Part shown: one piece after another, positions 18,698-28,339 of the stretch
Layout: every line of letters begins with the position of its first letter
Position numbering within the stretch: position 1 is the first letter of the stretch
Source of the DNA: Mesorhizobium sp. B2-3-4
Lineage (GTDB): Bacteria > Pseudomonadota > Alphaproteobacteria > Rhizobiales > Rhizobiaceae
Assembly (NCBI RefSeq): GCF_006442315.1
Contig: NZ_VFVY01000024.1
Coordinates: forward strand, 53,348 to 117,347
DNA length: 64,000 bases
Direction: 5' to 3'
Notes under the pieces: generated by a model
What the model was told of the DNA's origin: nothing
Seen by the model: only the letters and a program-made list of their open reading frames with translations
The model's database searches: none
Program-made: the position numbers and the translations under genes

Positions 18698-18728
18698 TAT
18701 ACTAAAAGTAGGTTACTAAAAGTATATA
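18698..18728. promoter_or_regulatory. Double TetR-type operator between tetR and quinone reductase
   Basis: The 11-mer TACTAAAAGTA occurs twice (18700-18710 and 18714-18724), 14 bases apart, and each copy is a dyad (TACT/AGTA). The outer TATACT (18698-18703) and AGTATA (18721-18726) make the whole a larger palindrome. It is AT-rich in a GC-rich region and overlaps the likely -10 elements of both divergent genes. Confidence 0.75.
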
Positions 18729-18768
18729 GCCTGCTCGGCCAGCCTGCAACGATCAGAAAGGATTTTTC

Positions 18769-19386
18769 ATGCACGCGCTCATTGTCGTCGCACACCCCAA
18801 GCCCGGCTCGTTCACGCATGCGTTGGGCAGGCGTGTCGCCCAGGGAATCGCCGAGCCGAATTCGCTTCACACGGTGGAATTCGCGGACCTCGCCGCCGAG
18901 CAGTTCGATCCGCGCTTCACGGCGGGCGATGTAGGCGCTCATCTTCGACAGATACCGAAACCCGACGACGTCGCCGCCGAACAGGCACGCATCGACCGGG
19001 CGGACGCCCTGGTGCTGGTCTACCCCGTCTATTGGTGGTCGATGCCGGCCTTGCTCAAAGGGTGGATCGAGCGCGTTTTTGCCAATGGCTGGGCTTATGA
19101 CGATGCCGGCGGGAAAGTGATCAAGAAGCTGCAACGCCTCCCGGTTCACCTGGTCGCCAGCGCCGGTGCCGACCAACGAACCTACGCCCGGCATGGTTAT
19201 TTCGGTGCCATGAAGACACAGATCGACCATGGCATCTTCGATTATTGCGGCGCGCGCGTCGTCACCTCGGAGCTGCTGATCCAGCCCGATGCCACGGATC
19301 TCAATGTGCTGCTGGATATGGCACAGCGCATCGGCAGCGGGGTTTTCGCCGGGCCGGGGCAGGATAGCGTAACCAAGGCGGCATAA
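18769..19386 (+). CDS. NAD(P)H dehydrogenase (quinone), flavodoxin-like fold
   Basis: A 205-residue cytoplasmic flavoprotein of the NQO1/KefF/MdaB group that reduces quinones by two electrons. It starts MHALIVVAHPKPGSFTHALG, the FMN/FAD phosphate loop of the family; VLVYPVYWWSMPALLKGWIE is the conserved FMN-contact and helix region, followed by ERVFANGWAYD. A GAAAGGA ribosome binding site precedes the ATG. It is divergent from tetR with a shared operator, so induction by quinones or other electrophiles is likely. Confidence 0.88.
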   Translation: MHALIVVAHPKPGSFTHALGRRVAQGIAEPNSLHTVEFADLAAEQFDPRFTAGDVGAHLRQIPKPDDVAAEQARIDRADALVLVYPVYWWSMPALLKGWIERVFANGWAYDDAGGKVIKKLQRLPVHLVASAGADQRTYARHGYFGAMKTQIDHGIFDYCGARVVTSELLIQPDATDLNVLLDMAQRIGSGVFAGPGQDSVTKAA

Positions 19387-19593
19387 AGGGGTTGCAGCCG
19401 GTGATGCAGGCCGATCCGTCCGGGATTACACAGGGCATGGTACACCGGTCGGCAAAGTGGGTATAGAGCAACCGTTCCGGTTGTGTTCCGAGGGCGGCTG
19501 CGCTACTCCAAGACGTCACGCGGAGGGTCTCTTGGCCGTTTTCCTCATCCTCTACAATCCACGAAAAGCCGCTCCCAGCCAGGTGCCTGCCTG

Positions 19594-19860
19594 ATGCAGG
19601 CACAGGCTACGAGCGTTCGCGCCGAAGATCCCAAGCGGCGCGTCCTCAAGGACGTCTTCGGCTTAGATGATTTCCGCCCCGGCCAAGCCGATGTCATGGA
19701 CGCGCTGTTGCAGGCAGGTAGCGTCGACGAGAGGGCTTTGAAAAAGGGCGCGCTCGGATTGGGAGAGCAAACGGCAGATGAGACTGGGCAACACCGGGCC
19801 GAGCCTTGCAGGCGGCTTCGGTCGAGAATACCAACCAGTCTGGGGTGGAAGCGCGGATGA
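19594..19860 (+). pseudogene. Truncated duplicate of the recQ 5' end
   Basis: From an ATG at 19594 the frame encodes a start like RecQ: after about ten residues it reads AEDPKRRVLKDVFGLDDFRP and GQADVMDALL, almost identical to intact RecQ encoded at 20618. At DNA level 19624-19710 aligns without gaps to 20651-20737 with about seven differences by eye. Homology ends exactly after GCTGTTG, before the Walker A region; the remaining 50 residues resemble nothing. It looks like the original recQ start cut off by insertion of the sulfotransferase gene. It could still be translated as a short peptide. Confidence 0.8.
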
Positions 19861-20617
19861 AGGGAGTACACTGGCTTGAGGCTGCGTTTGGCGCGGCCGC
19901 GCGAAGGGTTGCCCGGGAGTTTCTGCGATTTATCCCGCAGTCCATGAAAAGCCGCAGCCAAAAGCGCTCATACGTTCGAGCAACGCCGGCCAACAAAGTT
20001 TTCATCGCGGGCTGTGCGCGCAGCGGGACGACGCTGACGCAACGGCTGATGCGGTGTTTCGACGACATTTTTGTCCATCCGCCGGAAGCGCGGTACACGA
20101 TGTTGGATATGCTGGACCGCCCGGAATCCAACCTCGTCGTCAAGCGCGACGCGCGCAGCTTTGCGCATCTGGCAAAGCTGCCTGCGCCCGTCGCTCTGAT
20201 CTACTGCCTGCGCCATCCATTCGACACGCTGACGAGCTCGCATCCGCAAACACGCAACGAGCGCCGGTTCCACGTCACGCCAGACCGCTGGCTAGCCGAA
20301 TACGATGCGCTGACGAGGCTGAGGAACGCCCAGCCGCACAGGCGGATCCTCTTTGTCCGCTACGAAGACATGGTCGGCTCGCCCGATACCGTGCAGGAGA
20401 GGATCGCACAGTCGTTCGGGTTGACGCCGCGGATTCGCTTCAGCGAAGACAAGGACAATCCGATCTGGGTGGTCTCGTTGAGGAAATGGGAGAAGAACGA
20501 GGAATTCCGGACGTATCTCAAGGCCCTGTCGCCGGCATTTCTCGCTCGCGTCGAGCGCTTCTGCGCAGAATTCGGATATGATTTGCCGGTATGGGCGCCG
20601 ACCAAGGATATGCCGTA

Positions 20618-20618
<1 letters not shown>
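19857..20618 (+). CDS. Sulfotransferase family protein
   Basis: A 253-residue PAPS-dependent sulfotransferase-like protein. FIAGCARSGTTLTQRLM near residue 45 is the 5'-phosphosulfate loop (SGTT in place of SGTS/T), and LIYCLRHPFDTLTSS near residue 115 is the 3'-phosphate site with its Arg. The VRYEDMVGSP segment is also typical. The frame is open from 19806; the ATG at 19857 follows GGAAG. Its TAA shares bases with the recQ ATG (TAATG), so the two are coupled. The substrate is unknown; rhizobial homologues modify LPS, lipids or Nod factors. It sits between two copies of the recQ start, a sign of insertion. Confidence 0.82.
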
Positions 20619-22456
<1,838 letters not shown>

Positions 22457-22463
22457 GCGGACC

Positions 22464-22664
22464 TCAGGGCCAGCTGTGTTGCATCGAATTGACCAACAGC
22501 CAAGCGATCAGCGGCAGGGCGAGCAGCAGCGCCAGGTGCATCCCCGCCGATCGCGCCCGTTTCGGTTCGCCGCGGCCCAACCATCGCCATAGCCGCCAGA
22601 TCGCCGCCAGCACAAGCAGCGCGTAGAGGCTCTCCGGCGCCGAACAAAGCTTCTCGCCGCTCAT
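22464..22664 (-). CDS. Small two-helix membrane protein, hypothetical
   Basis: A 66-residue frame with two hydrophobic segments (about 13-28 and 44-60) separated by a basic loop WLGRGEPKRARSAG. It is convergent with recQ and starts two bases inside the FhuF-like remnant on the other strand. The positive-inside pattern and compact fit between genes support a real gene, but there is no motif and I do not recognise it. It could be a chance frame in GC-rich DNA. Confidence 0.45.
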   Translation of the reverse strand: MSGEKLCSAPESLYALLVLAAIWRLWRWLGRGEPKRARSAGMHLALLLALPLIAWLLVNSMQHSWP

Positions 22665-23019
22665 GTCGGGTCATCTGGCGCCGTTGATCGCGGCGCCGTC
22701 GCGTGCCAGCGGCCTGCCGGCCAAGACCTTGTGGAGCAATGCCGGTAATGTCGCCGAAAGCGTGGTCGCGGATTGCGCCGGCCTGCTGGGCGAGAACCAT
22801 CCCGGAGTTGCCGATGCCAGGGCGTTGTTCGCCACCCGGCTGTGGCCCGACCGCCGCCGCAACGAGCTGTTCGAGCCGGTGCGCCAGGACGAGGGCCGGC
22901 GTCGCCGACGCCTCTGCTGCCTCAGATACCGAATGGCCTCGCTGCCGCTCTGCAAGACATGTCCCCTGGACAGCATTCCGCCCCGGGCCCGCAGCGGCAA
23001 GGGCACGCCGCAGGAGTGA
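22663..23019 (+). pseudogene. fhuF: FhuF-type ferric reductase remnant, C-terminal [2Fe-2S] part
   Basis: The 118-residue frame carries the FhuF C-terminal iron-sulfur motif: RRRRRLCCLRYRM, then LCKTCPL, i.e. Cys-Cys-x10-Cys-x2-Cys. Before it, KTLWSNAGNVAESVV matches the WxN helix region of siderophore-iron reductases. Full FhuF proteins are about 240-260 residues, so the N-terminal half is missing; an in-frame stop lies at 22624 and the small membrane frame occupies the DNA upstream. I read it as a truncated gene. Expression of a stand-alone FeS domain cannot be excluded. Confidence 0.6.
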
Positions 23020-23027
23020 TCGCCGGC

Positions 23028-23765
23028 CTAAGGCCGCCGGCCCGGAACCGGATGATCCTCGGAAGCGTCGTCGGTCACGGCGCCACCGCTTCCGCCGCCT
23101 GAACCGCCGCCCATACCGCCGCCGCCCATACCACCACCCCCCATGCCACCGCCTTTGCCGCCGCCGGTATCGCCGCCGCGTTCATTCTTGCCGCGGGCGG
23201 CGCCGGAGGCCGAAGGCCTTGCGGGACCTTGTTGCGGGATCGCCAGATCGGAAGGGATCGGCGAGAGGTCGAGGGCTTCGCGAATGAAGTTGCGCAGTGA
23301 AACGACGAGATCGTGCGTATGCACGGGATGCCCCGCCACCATCTCACGGATGGCGCGCTCGGCCAGCCGCACCTGTTCTTCGGTGCCGAGCAACAGGATG
23401 TCCGACAGGCAGGCCTCGACCGCATCGCGGATGCGGCGGGCTCGCTCCGATCCGGCGACGTGCTCGGCACTCAGGTCGAGTGCTGGTCCGGGATCGTTCT
23501 CGACGGCAGGTCGTTCGGCCCGCCTGAGGTCACGCAGATGGGCGGGATCGACCGCCAGATTGCCGGTGAACGATCCGCCGAGCGTCTTGTAGGCCGCGAT
23601 CAGCGTACGCAGGCGCTCATTGATCTGCCGGTTCGTACGCTCGCGGCGCTGCTGGATGGTGAACATCATCAGCAGCCGTATGCCGATGCTGATCAGCGTG
23701 AACAGCGCCAGCCCGACAAGCGTCACCAGCAGGTTTTGCCAGGAGCTGAAATCAATGTTGCGCAA
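23028..23765 (-). CDS. Membrane-anchored protein with Gly/Met-rich C-terminal tail
   Basis: A 245-residue protein of unknown function. A single N-terminal hydrophobic helix (about residues 10-35, LLVTLVGLALFTLISIGIRL) is followed by a basic segment (QQRRERTNRQINERLRTL), a helical middle region with a conserved-looking LLLGTEEQVRLAERAIREMV, and from residue about 195 a tail of GGG and GGM repeats ending in an acidic/proline cap. The likely topology is an anchor with a cytoplasmic body. No family is recognised. Confidence 0.7.
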   Translation of the reverse strand: MRNIDFSSWQNLLVTLVGLALFTLISIGIRLLMMFTIQQRRERTNRQINERLRTLIAAYKTLGGSFTGNLAVDPAHLRDLRRAERPAVENDPGPALDLSAEHVAGSERARRIRDAVEACLSDILLLGTEEQVRLAERAIREMVAGHPVHTHDLVVSLRNFIREALDLSPIPSDLAIPQQGPARPSASGAARGKNERGGDTGGGKGGGMGGGGMGGGGMGGGSGGGSGGAVTDDASEDHPVPGRRP

Positions 23766-23877
23766 AGTGCCGGCTCCCGAACTGTTTCACTTCGAACCTT
23801 CTGCCCGTCCGCGCCGGCATTTTCACTCCAAACCGCATGGCGGTAAATGGCGCCGGGAGATCCGTCCTGACGACGCT

Positions 23878-24498
23878 TCAGCGCGTCACGTGGCGCAAAT
23901 GCTGCTCCTCACCTTCCCTCAGCAGAGAGCGGATACCGCTGAAGACCAGGGCTATGGCCTCGTCGCGACCGACATCGTCGGCGGCCGCCTTGCGCAACCA
24001 AAGCCCGTCGATCAAGGCGGCGATGATCAGGCTTGCCTGCCGAAGACGGGTTGCATCGGACATGCCTTCGAACACCGAAGCCAGGTTGGAGCGCAGCCGC
24101 CGGTAGAACAAACGCTGGAGCCGGGCATATTGCGGATTGGCGCCAGCCTCGGCGCAAACCGAAAGCCACGCATTGGCGATCGGGCGGGTGAAGGCCGAGG
24201 CGGGAAAATTTCCTTCCACGATCGCTTCCAGCCGTGCCCAGCCGGTCCGTGCCGCCGCCAGCCGCGCGATGACGTCTTCCATCAGCAAGCGGTTGTTGTA
24301 GCGCACCATGCCGAACAGCACCTCGTCCTTGCCCTTGAAATAATAGGCAAGAATGCCGGGCGACATGCCGGCTTCGCGGCATATGCGGGCCGATGTCATG
24401 CCTTGCAGCCCATGTTCGAGGAACACGCGATGCGCGGCGGCGATCAGCTCGACCCGCCTGATGTCCTCGATTCTCGTCCGCTTGCCGTGAGTCGCCAT
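23878..24498 (-). CDS. betI: TetR-family repressor, BetI type
   Basis: A 206-residue regulator beginning with a basic head, then the helix-turn-helix ELIAAAHRVFLEHGLQGMTS and ICREAGMSPGILAYYFKGKDE, very close to BetI of choline-betaine pathways. The C-terminal domain contains the BetI-like WLSVCAEAGANPQYARLQ. The frame extends to 24570; the ATG at 24498 gives the usual start. It diverges from choX, the choline-binding protein gene, across interlocked dyads, so choline-responsive repression is a reasonable inference. No betA or betB is in the window. Confidence 0.8.
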   Translation of the reverse strand: MATHGKRTRIEDIRRVELIAAAHRVFLEHGLQGMTSARICREAGMSPGILAYYFKGKDEVLFGMVRYNNRLLMEDVIARLAAARTGWARLEAIVEGNFPASAFTRPIANAWLSVCAEAGANPQYARLQRLFYRRLRSNLASVFEGMSDATRLRQASLIIAALIDGLWLRKAAADDVGRDEAIALVFSGIRSLLREGEEQHLRHVTR

Positions 24499-24522
24499 GA
24501 TCCTTTCTAGCAAATTAGATTT

Positions 24523-24575
24523 TTGTACGCTCATACAAGATTCTGTATTGACATATAGCGGCCAGCCCATAGCCT
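24523..24575 (+). promoter_or_regulatory. Interlocked BetI-type operators and choX promoter
   Basis: TTGTA/TACAA arms (24523-24538, six-base spacer) and ATACA/TGTAT arms (24533-24548, six-base spacer) overlap, giving three half-sites about 10 bases apart. They abut a consensus TTGACA at 24548-24553; a weak TAGCCT lies at 24570-24575. The dyads are seen directly; the regulator is inferred from the divergent betI. Confidence 0.6.
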
Positions 24576-24617
24576 CTACCGAAGGCTCGTCTCACGCAGA
24601 AAGAATGGGGAACCAAA

Positions 24618-25547
24618 ATGCGCACGACATTCGTTTTCGCTTTGCTTGCGGGGCTCGTCGCTTCGCCTGCCCTGGCTGCCGATGCTTCACAATGCCAGAA
24701 GGTCCGCATGGCCGATCTTGGCTGGACCGACATCGCCCTCACCAACACCACCGCGCAGGTCATTCTCGACGCTCTGGGATATGACGCCTCGCAAACCTTG
24801 CTTGGCCTTGGCGTCGCCTATTCGGCCTTGAAGGAGAACGACATGGACGTCTTCCTGGGCAACTGGCGGCCAGTCCAGGACGAGGAGTACAAATCCTATT
24901 TCGACGAAGGGTCCGTCGAGGTGCTGGGGGTGAACCTGGAGGGCGCCAAATACACGCTGGCGGTACCGCAATACGTAGCGGACCAGGGGATAAAGAGCTT
25001 CGACGATCTCGCTGCCCATGCCGACAAGTTCGGCCGCAAGATCTATGGCATCGAGGCGGGATCGAACAAGCCGCTGCTCGACATGGTGGCCGCCAACCGC
25101 CACGGGCTGGGCGATTGGCAGGTCGTGGAGTCCAGCGAGGCGGCAATGCTGACGCAGGTCGCCAATTCCGTGGCGGACAAGGGCTGGGTCGTCTTCCTCG
25201 GCTGGGAACCGCACCCGATGAACCTCGACTACAAGATAACTTACTTGTCGGGGGGCGACGTCGAGTTCGGGCCGAATTTCGGCGGCGCCACCGTCCGCAC
25301 CATCGCCCGCAAGGGATTTTCGGCGCAATGCCCCAACGCGGCCAGGCTGTTCGCCAATCTGGCCTTCGATATCAGCTACGAAAACCACGGCATGCGGATG
25401 ATCCTGGGGGAGGGAAAATCCGCCGACGAAGCCGCCCGCGAAATGCTGAAGCAAAATCCCGACAAGCTGGCGAAATGGCTGGACGGCGTCTCGACCTTCG
25501 ACGGCCAGCCAGCCGCGCCGGCCGTGAAAAGCGCGCTCGGCCAGTAG
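24618..25547 (+). CDS. choX: Choline ABC transporter substrate-binding protein
   Basis: A 309-residue periplasmic binding protein of the OpuAC/ProX type. A signal peptide (residues 1-20, ending SPALAADAS) precedes CQKVRMADLGWTDIALTNTT, then VFLGNWRP and VFLGWEPHPMN; the aromatic residues in these segments form the quaternary-ammonium cage in ChoX. Length and motifs match rhizobial ChoX closely. The usual partner genes choW (permease) and choV (ATPase) are absent; instead an alcohol dehydrogenase gene starts at the next base after the stop. Confidence 0.87.
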   Translation: MRTTFVFALLAGLVASPALAADASQCQKVRMADLGWTDIALTNTTAQVILDALGYDASQTLLGLGVAYSALKENDMDVFLGNWRPVQDEEYKSYFDEGSVEVLGVNLEGAKYTLAVPQYVADQGIKSFDDLAAHADKFGRKIYGIEAGSNKPLLDMVAANRHGLGDWQVVESSEAAMLTQVANSVADKGWVVFLGWEPHPMNLDYKITYLSGGDVEFGPNFGGATVRTIARKGFSAQCPNAARLFANLAFDISYENHGMRMILGEGKSADEAAREMLKQNPDKLAKWLDGVSTFDGQPAAPAVKSALGQ

Positions 25548-26579
25548 ATGAGCCAGATCATGCTTGCAGCCGTGCTGGACGCCGCCGGGGAACCGTTGCG
25601 CATCGTGAATGTGCCAAGGCCGGCGCCAGGGCCTGGCGAAATACTGGTTCGGCTGGAAGCAAGCGGCATATGCCATACCGACGCGCATGTGTGGCAAGGG
25701 CATTTGCGGCCGGCTTCGGGGAAACCGGCCGCGATTCTCGGCCATGAGGGTGTCGGACGGGTGGTCGAACTCGGGCCAGGCGTCGAGGGCTGGCGCCTGG
25801 GTGAGCGCGCCGGGGTTGCCTGGCTTCACGACACGTGCGGCCATTGCGAGGAATGCCGCGCCGACATGGAATCCTTCTGCCAGCATCACCGGGCTCATGG
25901 CTTCGATGTCGACGGCACTTTTGCCGAATATGTCGTGGCCGATGCGCGCTTTGCCGCCCGTGTGCCGGACACGGGCGACGCGGCAGTTCTGGCACCGTTG
26001 ATGTGCGCGGGCCTGACCGCCTTTGGCGCGGTGCGGCGGGCGGGCATCGTAGCCGGCGAAACCTGTGCCATATTCGGCTGCGGCGGCCTCGGACTCTATG
26101 CGATCCAGATCGCCCGGCGGCTCGGCGCCAGGGTCGTCGCGGTCGACACCGACGAGGCCAAGCTGCGCCTCGCGGCTTCGCTCGGCGCCGACCACGTCCT
26201 GCTTGCCTCGCCAGGGCTGGCGGGCGACTGGCCGGCGACGCTGCGTGCCCATGTCTGCATCAATTTCGCCCCGACGCCGGCAAGCTGGGACGCGATGGTC
26301 GCGGCCATCCGTCCGCGCGGCAGGATCGTCGCCGCGGCGATGGTCCCGCAACCGGTGCCGCTGAACCAGGAATGGCTCACGGCGAGCGGCGTCTGGATCA
26401 CGGGGACGAGCGTCGGCACGCGTGCGCAGATGCGCGAGCTTATCCAACTGCACGAGGCGCGGCCGTTCGAGACCCAAATAGAGCGCGTTACGCTGTCGGA
26501 AGCGACCAGCGCGCTGGAACGGTTGAAGGCGGGAACCGCCGAAGGGCGGCAGGCGATCGTCTTTGGTGGCGACGCTTGA
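25548..26579 (+). CDS. Zinc-dependent alcohol dehydrogenase, MDR family
   Basis: A 343-residue medium-chain dehydrogenase. Catalytic zinc ligands are in GICHTDAHVWQG and LGHEGVGRVVELG; the structural zinc loop is CGHCEECRADMESFC; the Rossmann nucleotide site is FGCGGLGLYAIQIARRLG. It resembles AdhP-type enzymes. Its ATG follows the choX stop with no gap, so the two are co-transcribed and probably BetI-controlled. Use on choline-derived or betaine-related alcohols is a guess from context; the family acts on many primary alcohols. Confidence 0.85.
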   Translation: MSQIMLAAVLDAAGEPLRIVNVPRPAPGPGEILVRLEASGICHTDAHVWQGHLRPASGKPAAILGHEGVGRVVELGPGVEGWRLGERAGVAWLHDTCGHCEECRADMESFCQHHRAHGFDVDGTFAEYVVADARFAARVPDTGDAAVLAPLMCAGLTAFGAVRRAGIVAGETCAIFGCGGLGLYAIQIARRLGARVVAVDTDEAKLRLAASLGADHVLLASPGLAGDWPATLRAHVCINFAPTPASWDAMVAAIRPRGRIVAAAMVPQPVPLNQEWLTASGVWITGTSVGTRAQMRELIQLHEARPFETQIERVTLSEATSALERLKAGTAEGRQAIVFGGDA

Positions 26580-26765
26580 CGTAATCGGCAGGCCGTTGGG
26601 TTGGCAGCCAACCGGGCCCGGTTCCATCGAAATTTTCACCTTTGTCCCGCCGCCCGCGGCGAAATTCCGACAAAGGCCGAGCTCGAAAGGCCCTAGTTAG
26701 GCGCTGCCGGGGCCTTGGTATCCGGCGCATGTTTCGACGGCTGTCAGCCCGGGTGGACTCCACGA

Positions 26766-28253
26766 ATGACTGTAATCATCGACAATGCCGCAAGCTGGCG
26801 CGACATCGCGCGCGTCGGAGACGGCGAAGACCTGGCCCTGGCGCCGGCCGCCTGGGATCGCATCGGCCACGCAAACCGCATCGTGGCGAGCCTCGTCGAA
26901 AAGGGTATTCGCGCCTATGGCGTGAACACCGGCGTCGGGGCGCTCGCAAGCCAGGTGGTGGCGCCGGCGCTGCAGGAGAAACTGTCGCGCAACATCATTC
27001 TGAGCCACGCCTGCGGCGTCGGCGAACTGGCGCCCGAGCGCAGCATCCGCGCCATCATCGCCGTGCAGGTGGCGAATTTCGCCCATGGCCATTCGGGCGT
27101 GCGGCCTGAGATCGTGCGCAACCTCATCACCTTCCTCGAGCGTGGCTGCATTCCGGATGTTCCTTCGCGGGGATCGGCCGGATATCTCACGCACAACGCC
27201 CATATCGCGCTGGTGCTGATCGGCGAGGGCAGGGCGAGCGTCGCCGGGCGCCGGATGAGCGGCCGCGAGGCGCTGGCGGCGATCGGGCTCGAGCCGCTGG
27301 TGCTGGGCGCCAAGGAAGGGTTGAGCCTCGTCAACGGCACGGCATGCGCCACCGGCCTGACCAGCATCGCCCTGGTGCGCGCCGAGCGTCTGCTTACCTG
27401 GGCCGATGCCGCGGCGGCGCTGACGCTGGAAGCCGCGGGCGGGCAGATGGCGGCCTTCGATGAACAGGTACTGGCCATGCGGCCGTCGCCCGGCATCGCG
27501 GCCGTCGGCGCGTCTTTGCGGCGCCTGCTCGACGGCAGCGGGCTGATAGCGGCGGCGCAAGGCATCCGCACGCAGGATGCGCTCAGCCTGCGCGCCGTGC
27601 CGCATGTGCATGGCGCGGCGCGCGAGGTGCTGGAGCGCTCGGCGCTGCTGGTCGACCGGGAACTGGCTTCGGTCACCGACAATCCCGCCGTGTCCGGCAC
27701 GCCCGAAGACCCCCAGGTGTTTTCGCAGGCCCATGCGGTGGCGCCGGCGCTCGGCCAGACCGCCGACGGCCTGACCATTGCGCTGGCGCAGGTCGCGGCG
27801 ATGAGCGAACGCCGCATCGACCGCATGGTCAATCCGCTGGTCAACAACCTGCCGCCATTCCTGGCCGCCGAGGGCGGCTGCAATTCCGGATTCATGATCG
27901 CCCAGTACACCGCCACGTCGCTCAGCAACGTCAACCGGCGCCTTGCCGCGCCGGCGGCGACGGATGGCGGCGTCACGTCAGGCCTGCAAGAGGATTTTCT
28001 CGCCCACCCGACGGTGGCGGCCAACAAGCTGCTGGCGGTCATCGACAACGCCGAATACATCCTGGCGATCGAACTCATGGCCGCCGCGCAGGCGCATGAT
28101 TTCCTGTCCGGCAAGGCCGAGCGGGCGCCGGGCACCGACGCCATCTACCAGGCCGTGCGCCAACGCGTCGCGCACTATAGCGACGACCGGCCGCTGTCCT
28201 GGGACATGGAAACGTTGCGCGAGTTTATCCGCGGGGTGGATGTGGGGCGGTAA
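26766..28253 (+). CDS. Histidine ammonia-lyase family homologue without the Ala-Ser-Gly triad
   Basis: A 495-residue member of the HAL/PAL/TAL family. It keeps YGVNTGVGALAS (catalytic Tyr loop), LSLVNGTACATG, SVTDNPAV and SERRIDRMVNP. The site where the prosthetic MIO group forms, normally GSVGASGDLAPLAH, reads RGSAGYLTHNAH (27167-27202): it is shorter, and Ala-Ser-Gly is replaced by Ser-Ala-Gly. The QDPYSLR motif is QDALSLR, so the Tyr is also lost. It may be an inactive or repurposed homologue, or use another chemistry. The frame opens at 26715; the ATG at 26766 is preferred. No other hut genes are near. Confidence 0.8.
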   Translation: MTVIIDNAASWRDIARVGDGEDLALAPAAWDRIGHANRIVASLVEKGIRAYGVNTGVGALASQVVAPALQEKLSRNIILSHACGVGELAPERSIRAIIAVQVANFAHGHSGVRPEIVRNLITFLERGCIPDVPSRGSAGYLTHNAHIALVLIGEGRASVAGRRMSGREALAAIGLEPLVLGAKEGLSLVNGTACATGLTSIALVRAERLLTWADAAAALTLEAAGGQMAAFDEQVLAMRPSPGIAAVGASLRRLLDGSGLIAAAQGIRTQDALSLRAVPHVHGAAREVLERSALLVDRELASVTDNPAVSGTPEDPQVFSQAHAVAPALGQTADGLTIALAQVAAMSERRIDRMVNPLVNNLPPFLAAEGGCNSGFMIAQYTATSLSNVNRRLAAPAATDGGVTSGLQEDFLAHPTVAANKLLAVIDNAEYILAIELMAAAQAHDFLSGKAERAPGTDAIYQAVRQRVAHYSDDRPLSWDMETLREFIRGVDVGR

Positions 28254-28339
28254 AAAAGGTTTCGTCTTCGGGAAATCCGATGGAGGCTTCCCAAGATCGT
28301 TGCGTTGAAAGGGTGCTCATGCCTTTTGGACATGGATCG

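Noticed and set aside
23085..23165. Short GC repeats that could be mistaken for a CRISPR-like or tandem array
   Set aside because: They are the codons of the Gly/Met tail of the membrane protein; there are no spacers and no direct repeats of CRISPR length.
28254..28339. Possible direct repeat of the tRNA-Ser 3' end marking an island boundary
   Set aside because: I looked for a copy of GGAGAGGGAGGGATTCGAAC near the far side of the MORN gene and did not see one, so an att site is not claimed.
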